DNA from: Flavobacterium galactosidilyticum
GTDB taxonomy: Bacteria; Bacteroidota; Bacteroidia; Flavobacteriales; Flavobacteriaceae
Length of the DNA stretch: 64,000 nt
Reading direction: 5' to 3'
Assembly: GCF_020911945.1 (NCBI RefSeq)
Contig: NZ_CP087135.1
Location: forward strand, 186,001 to 250,000
This document shows, piece after piece, positions 61,905 through 64,000 of the stretch (its first letter is position 1; every line of letters begins with the position of its first letter). The position numbers and the translations under genes were made by a program. The notes under the pieces were generated by a model. It searched no databases. It was not told the origin of the DNA and saw only the letters and a program-made list of their open reading frames with translations.

Positions 61905-63392
61905 ATGAAAAAAACACATCAAAAGGGTATTTATAATTGCAATAACAATATAGATACTCAACCCAATATTGGCTGTTATATCTGGTTGGGTAAGTGGTAT
62001 CCGTACAGCGAATTGACTGGAATAAGACTTATCTTATTCTTAGTAATTATCAGTGCATTACAGCTAAGTTGTGATGATTTTGTAGAAGTACCTCAACCCA
62101 ATTCGCAACTGACAAGAGTTACTGTTTTTGAAGATAAAGCAACGGCAAATGCAGCCCTAGCTGCCACATATGCTAAACTGCGTGAGAATGGCTTATTAGC
62201 CGGTACGACATCCGGACTCTCTCATCAATTGGGCAATTATACAGATGAGCTTACTTATTTTGGCAATCCCCTTAATACCTCACTAACTTTTTACAACAAT
62301 ACGCTGCGTGCTTCTGACAGAGAATTGGCTAATTTATGGAACAACAGCTATAATCAGATTTATGCAGCAAATGCGATCTTAGAAGGCATTCAACAATCCA
62401 AATCTTTAACAGAGGCTACAAAAAATGAATTCATGGGCGAAGCGATCTTTATAAGAGCTTTACTTCATTTTTATTTAGGGAATCTCTATGGGAGTATTCC
62501 CTATATCACAACAACAGACTACCGTCAGAATGCTAAAGTATCTAAAAAAGAACTTAGTGATGTTTATGTTTTGATACAGAACGATTTGAAACAAGCGATT
62601 CGTTTACTCCCCGAAGCTTATAGTACTGAAGATCGTGTTCGCCCTAATAAAGCTGTTGCTCATGCCTTATTGGCTCGTCTAAGTCTCTACGCAAGAGCCT
62701 GGAATGATGCTGCCGATGAAGCGTCTTTGGTAATCAATAACACTGAATTATATACTTGGAATAGCAATCTGGATGCCGAATTTTTAAAAGGAAGTACGGC
62801 AACGATCTGGCAGCTAATTTCCGGTGTCGATGGTAAAAATACAGAAGAGGGGATCACCTTTATTTTCACTTCTGGCCCTCCTCCCTCATCTGCATTAAGC
62901 AACAACCTGATGGCTGCTTTTGCTCCTAATGACTTGCGTAAAACCCATTGGATTGGCACAGTGACCTCTGGATTATCTAGCTGGTTCTATCCAAAGAAAT
63001 ATAAGAAATCTCAATATACAGGAAGTTCTGTAGAATATTCGATTCTATTTCGATTGGCAGAAATGTACCTGATACGGGCAGAGGCAAGAGTTTATCAAAA
63101 CAACCTTGAAGGCGCTAAGGAAGATTTAAATAAAGTGAGACTCAGAGCTGGACTTTCCGAAACAACCGCAAATACAGCACCAGAAATTATAGATGCTGTA
63201 CTGCAAGAAAGACGTTTTGAGTTTTTTACCGAACTGGGACATCGGTTCTTTGATTTGAAAAGAACCAACACTATCGATCAGGCATTAGCACCGGTGAAAC
63301 CGGGTTGGGATACTAAAGATAAATTGTTTCCAATTCCCGATTCTGAACTGCTGCTCAATCCTAATTTAAAACCACAAAACTATGGTTATTAA
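61905..63392 (+). CDS. SusD/RagB-family nutrient-binding lipoprotein
   Basis: A 495-aa surface lipoprotein that caps the SusC channel. The lipobox is ISALQLSC (Cys56). The stretch before it is unusually long, so translation may start later than 61905. SusD blocks follow: NAALAATYAKLRENG, GEAIFIRALLHFYLGNLYGS, PNKAVAHALLARLSLYARAW, FRLAEMYLIRAEARV, RFEFFTELGHRFFDLKR and a C-terminal LFPIPDSELLLNPNLKPQN. Paired with susC upstream. Confidence 0.95.
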   Translation: MKKTHQKGIYNCNNNIDTQPNIGCYIWLGKWYPYSELTGIRLILFLVIISALQLSCDDFVEVPQPNSQLTRVTVFEDKATANAALAATYAKLRENGLLAGTTSGLSHQLGNYTDELTYFGNPLNTSLTFYNNTLRASDRELANLWNNSYNQIYAANAILEGIQQSKSLTEATKNEFMGEAIFIRALLHFYLGNLYGSIPYITTTDYRQNAKVSKKELSDVYVLIQNDLKQAIRLLPEAYSTEDRVRPNKAVAHALLARLSLYARAWNDAADEASLVINNTELYTWNSNLDAEFLKGSTATIWQLISGVDGKNTEEGITFIFTSGPPPSSALSNNLMAAFAPNDLRKTHWIGTVTSGLSSWFYPKKYKKSQYTGSSVEYSILFRLAEMYLIRAEARVYQNNLEGAKEDLNKVRLRAGLSETTANTAPEIIDAVLQERRFEFFTELGHRFFDLKRTNTIDQALAPVKPGWDTKDKLFPIPDSELLLNPNLKPQNYGY

Positions 63393-63402
63393 ATCAACAC
63401 TT

Positions 63403-64000
63403 ATGAAACGATATAAAACTACCCAATTACCAGTTTTGTTTTTGTGTTTCCTCCGCTGCATTAGCTATCTATTTATTTTGTTAGTTTCCTGCCCTATTGT
63501 TGGGCAGGAAAAACAAAAAAAAGAACTCACAGTTGCAGATTATAAACTATGGAGCAGCCTTAACCCACAAAAAATTTCTGATAAAGGGAACTGGATCAGT
63601 TATGCTCTGCGCTATGAAAGTGTTACGGATACTTTGTTCCTTAAAAATGCTACTAGTAAAGCAACTTTTAAATTTCCGCAAGCATACAATGAAAGTTTTT
63701 ATGAGGAGCAATGGTTTACCTGCCAAACAAAGGATAATAAATTACAACTTCAAAATTTAAGCACTAACGCTATTGAAGAAATACCGAACGTAAAACGATA
63801 TGCCTTTACTAAAAATGGCAAATACCTGATCTTATTTATCACTGCAGCGGATACCAATTCAAAACTTGTGGTTCGAAACTTAAAGAATAAAAAAATCCAA
63901 ACCATTGACAATGTAAGTAAATGGCTGATGAATCCCAATGGCAATGCCTTAGTTTATTTTACTACTTCAAAAAACGCAAAATCAGTCAGTCTTTTATTTT
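63403..64000 (+). CDS. S9-type (prolyl oligopeptidase-like) peptidase, N-terminal part
   Basis: Open to the end of the window (199 codons visible). Signal peptide (CISYLFILLVSCPIVGQ), then LTVADYKLWSSLNPQKISDK and GNWISYALRYE, the start of the beta-propeller in exported S9 peptidases that sit beside SusCD pairs. The catalytic domain lies beyond the window, so the class is inferred from the N-terminus. Starts 10 nt after susD; probably one operon for peptide uptake. Confidence 0.75.
   Translation, partial: MKRYKTTQLPVLFLCFLRCISYLFILLVSCPIVGQEKQKKELTVADYKLWSSLNPQKISDKGNWISYALRYESVTDTLFLKNATSKATFKFPQAYNESFYEEQWFTCQTKDNKLQLQNLSTNAIEEIPNVKRYAFTKNGKYLILFITAADTNSKLVVRNLKNKKIQTIDNVSKWLMNPNGNALVYFTTSKNAKSVSLLF

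Noticed and set aside
1..64000. tRNA or rRNA genes
   Set aside because: I saw no cloverleaf-like or conserved rRNA sequence on either strand, though a tool could find one I missed.

Overview
The window is AT-rich DNA from a Bacteroidota bacterium, most likely a flavobacterium. Signs of this are a SusC/SusD pair with an S9-type peptidase, DUF6794 and baeRF families, many small lipoproteins with short signal peptides, almost no Shine-Dalgarno sequences, and a dTDP-rhamnose gene set. I could not run any search, so family names are from reading the proteins.

Layout. (1) 1-5.0 kb: chromosomal dTDP-rhamnose genes on the minus strand (rfbD, rfbB, rfbA; no rfbC in view), with a GIY-YIG gene, a dead GxxExxY gene and a 90-bp tandem repeat between them. 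(2) 5.0-7.2 kb: no genes, only dispersed and tandem repeats and insertion-sequence debris. (3) 7.2-56.3 kb: a cassette array that looks like an integron. About 38 units each hold one to four genes, nearly all on the minus strand, separated by 37 attC-like imperfect inverted repeats. In most of them the AAC and GTT cores are 113-123 nt apart. (4) 56.3-57.5 kb: an attI-like site and a 347-aa tyrosine recombinase, upstream of the first cassette and pointing the same way as the cassettes. The recombinase has the R-K-H-R-H-Y residues but lacks the extra segment that defines IntI. (5) 57.6-64 kb: a small membrane peptide, an XRE regulator with a palindromic operator, then susC, susD and the start of an S9-type peptidase on the plus strand.

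The cassette reading rests on three things visible in the sequence. The two ends of one cassette, on either side of its gene, are complementary over about 9-13 nt, and this differs from cassette to cassette. Repeated cassettes are copied exactly from core to core (715 bp x3, 732 bp x3, 754 bp x3, 647 bp x2, 1227 bp x2). The array stops at a distinct hairpin site next to the recombinase. The cassette beside that site is a second copy of one found about 28 kb deeper in the array.

Cargo. Several cassettes look defensive: a 6.7-kb four-gene unit (DndE-HerA-like ATPase, DndD-like SMC ATPase, 60-aa protein, and an 815-aa protein combining RNA-polymerase-alpha-CTD-like, sigma-4-like and HARE-HTH modules), a DUF262 + HEPN pair, an Mrr-like + GIY-YIG pair, a HARE-HTH nuclease, a NucS-like nuclease and SIR2-like proteins. 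Others encode acetyltransferases, hydrolases, lipoproteins, an AraC/VOC pair, an FGE-like/DUF4180 pair and unknown proteins. Two copies of a 2.32-kb IS91-like element with its own tyrosine recombinase sit exactly at GTT cores of two attC-like sites near the old (distal) end, where decayed IS ends and a pseudogene also collect.
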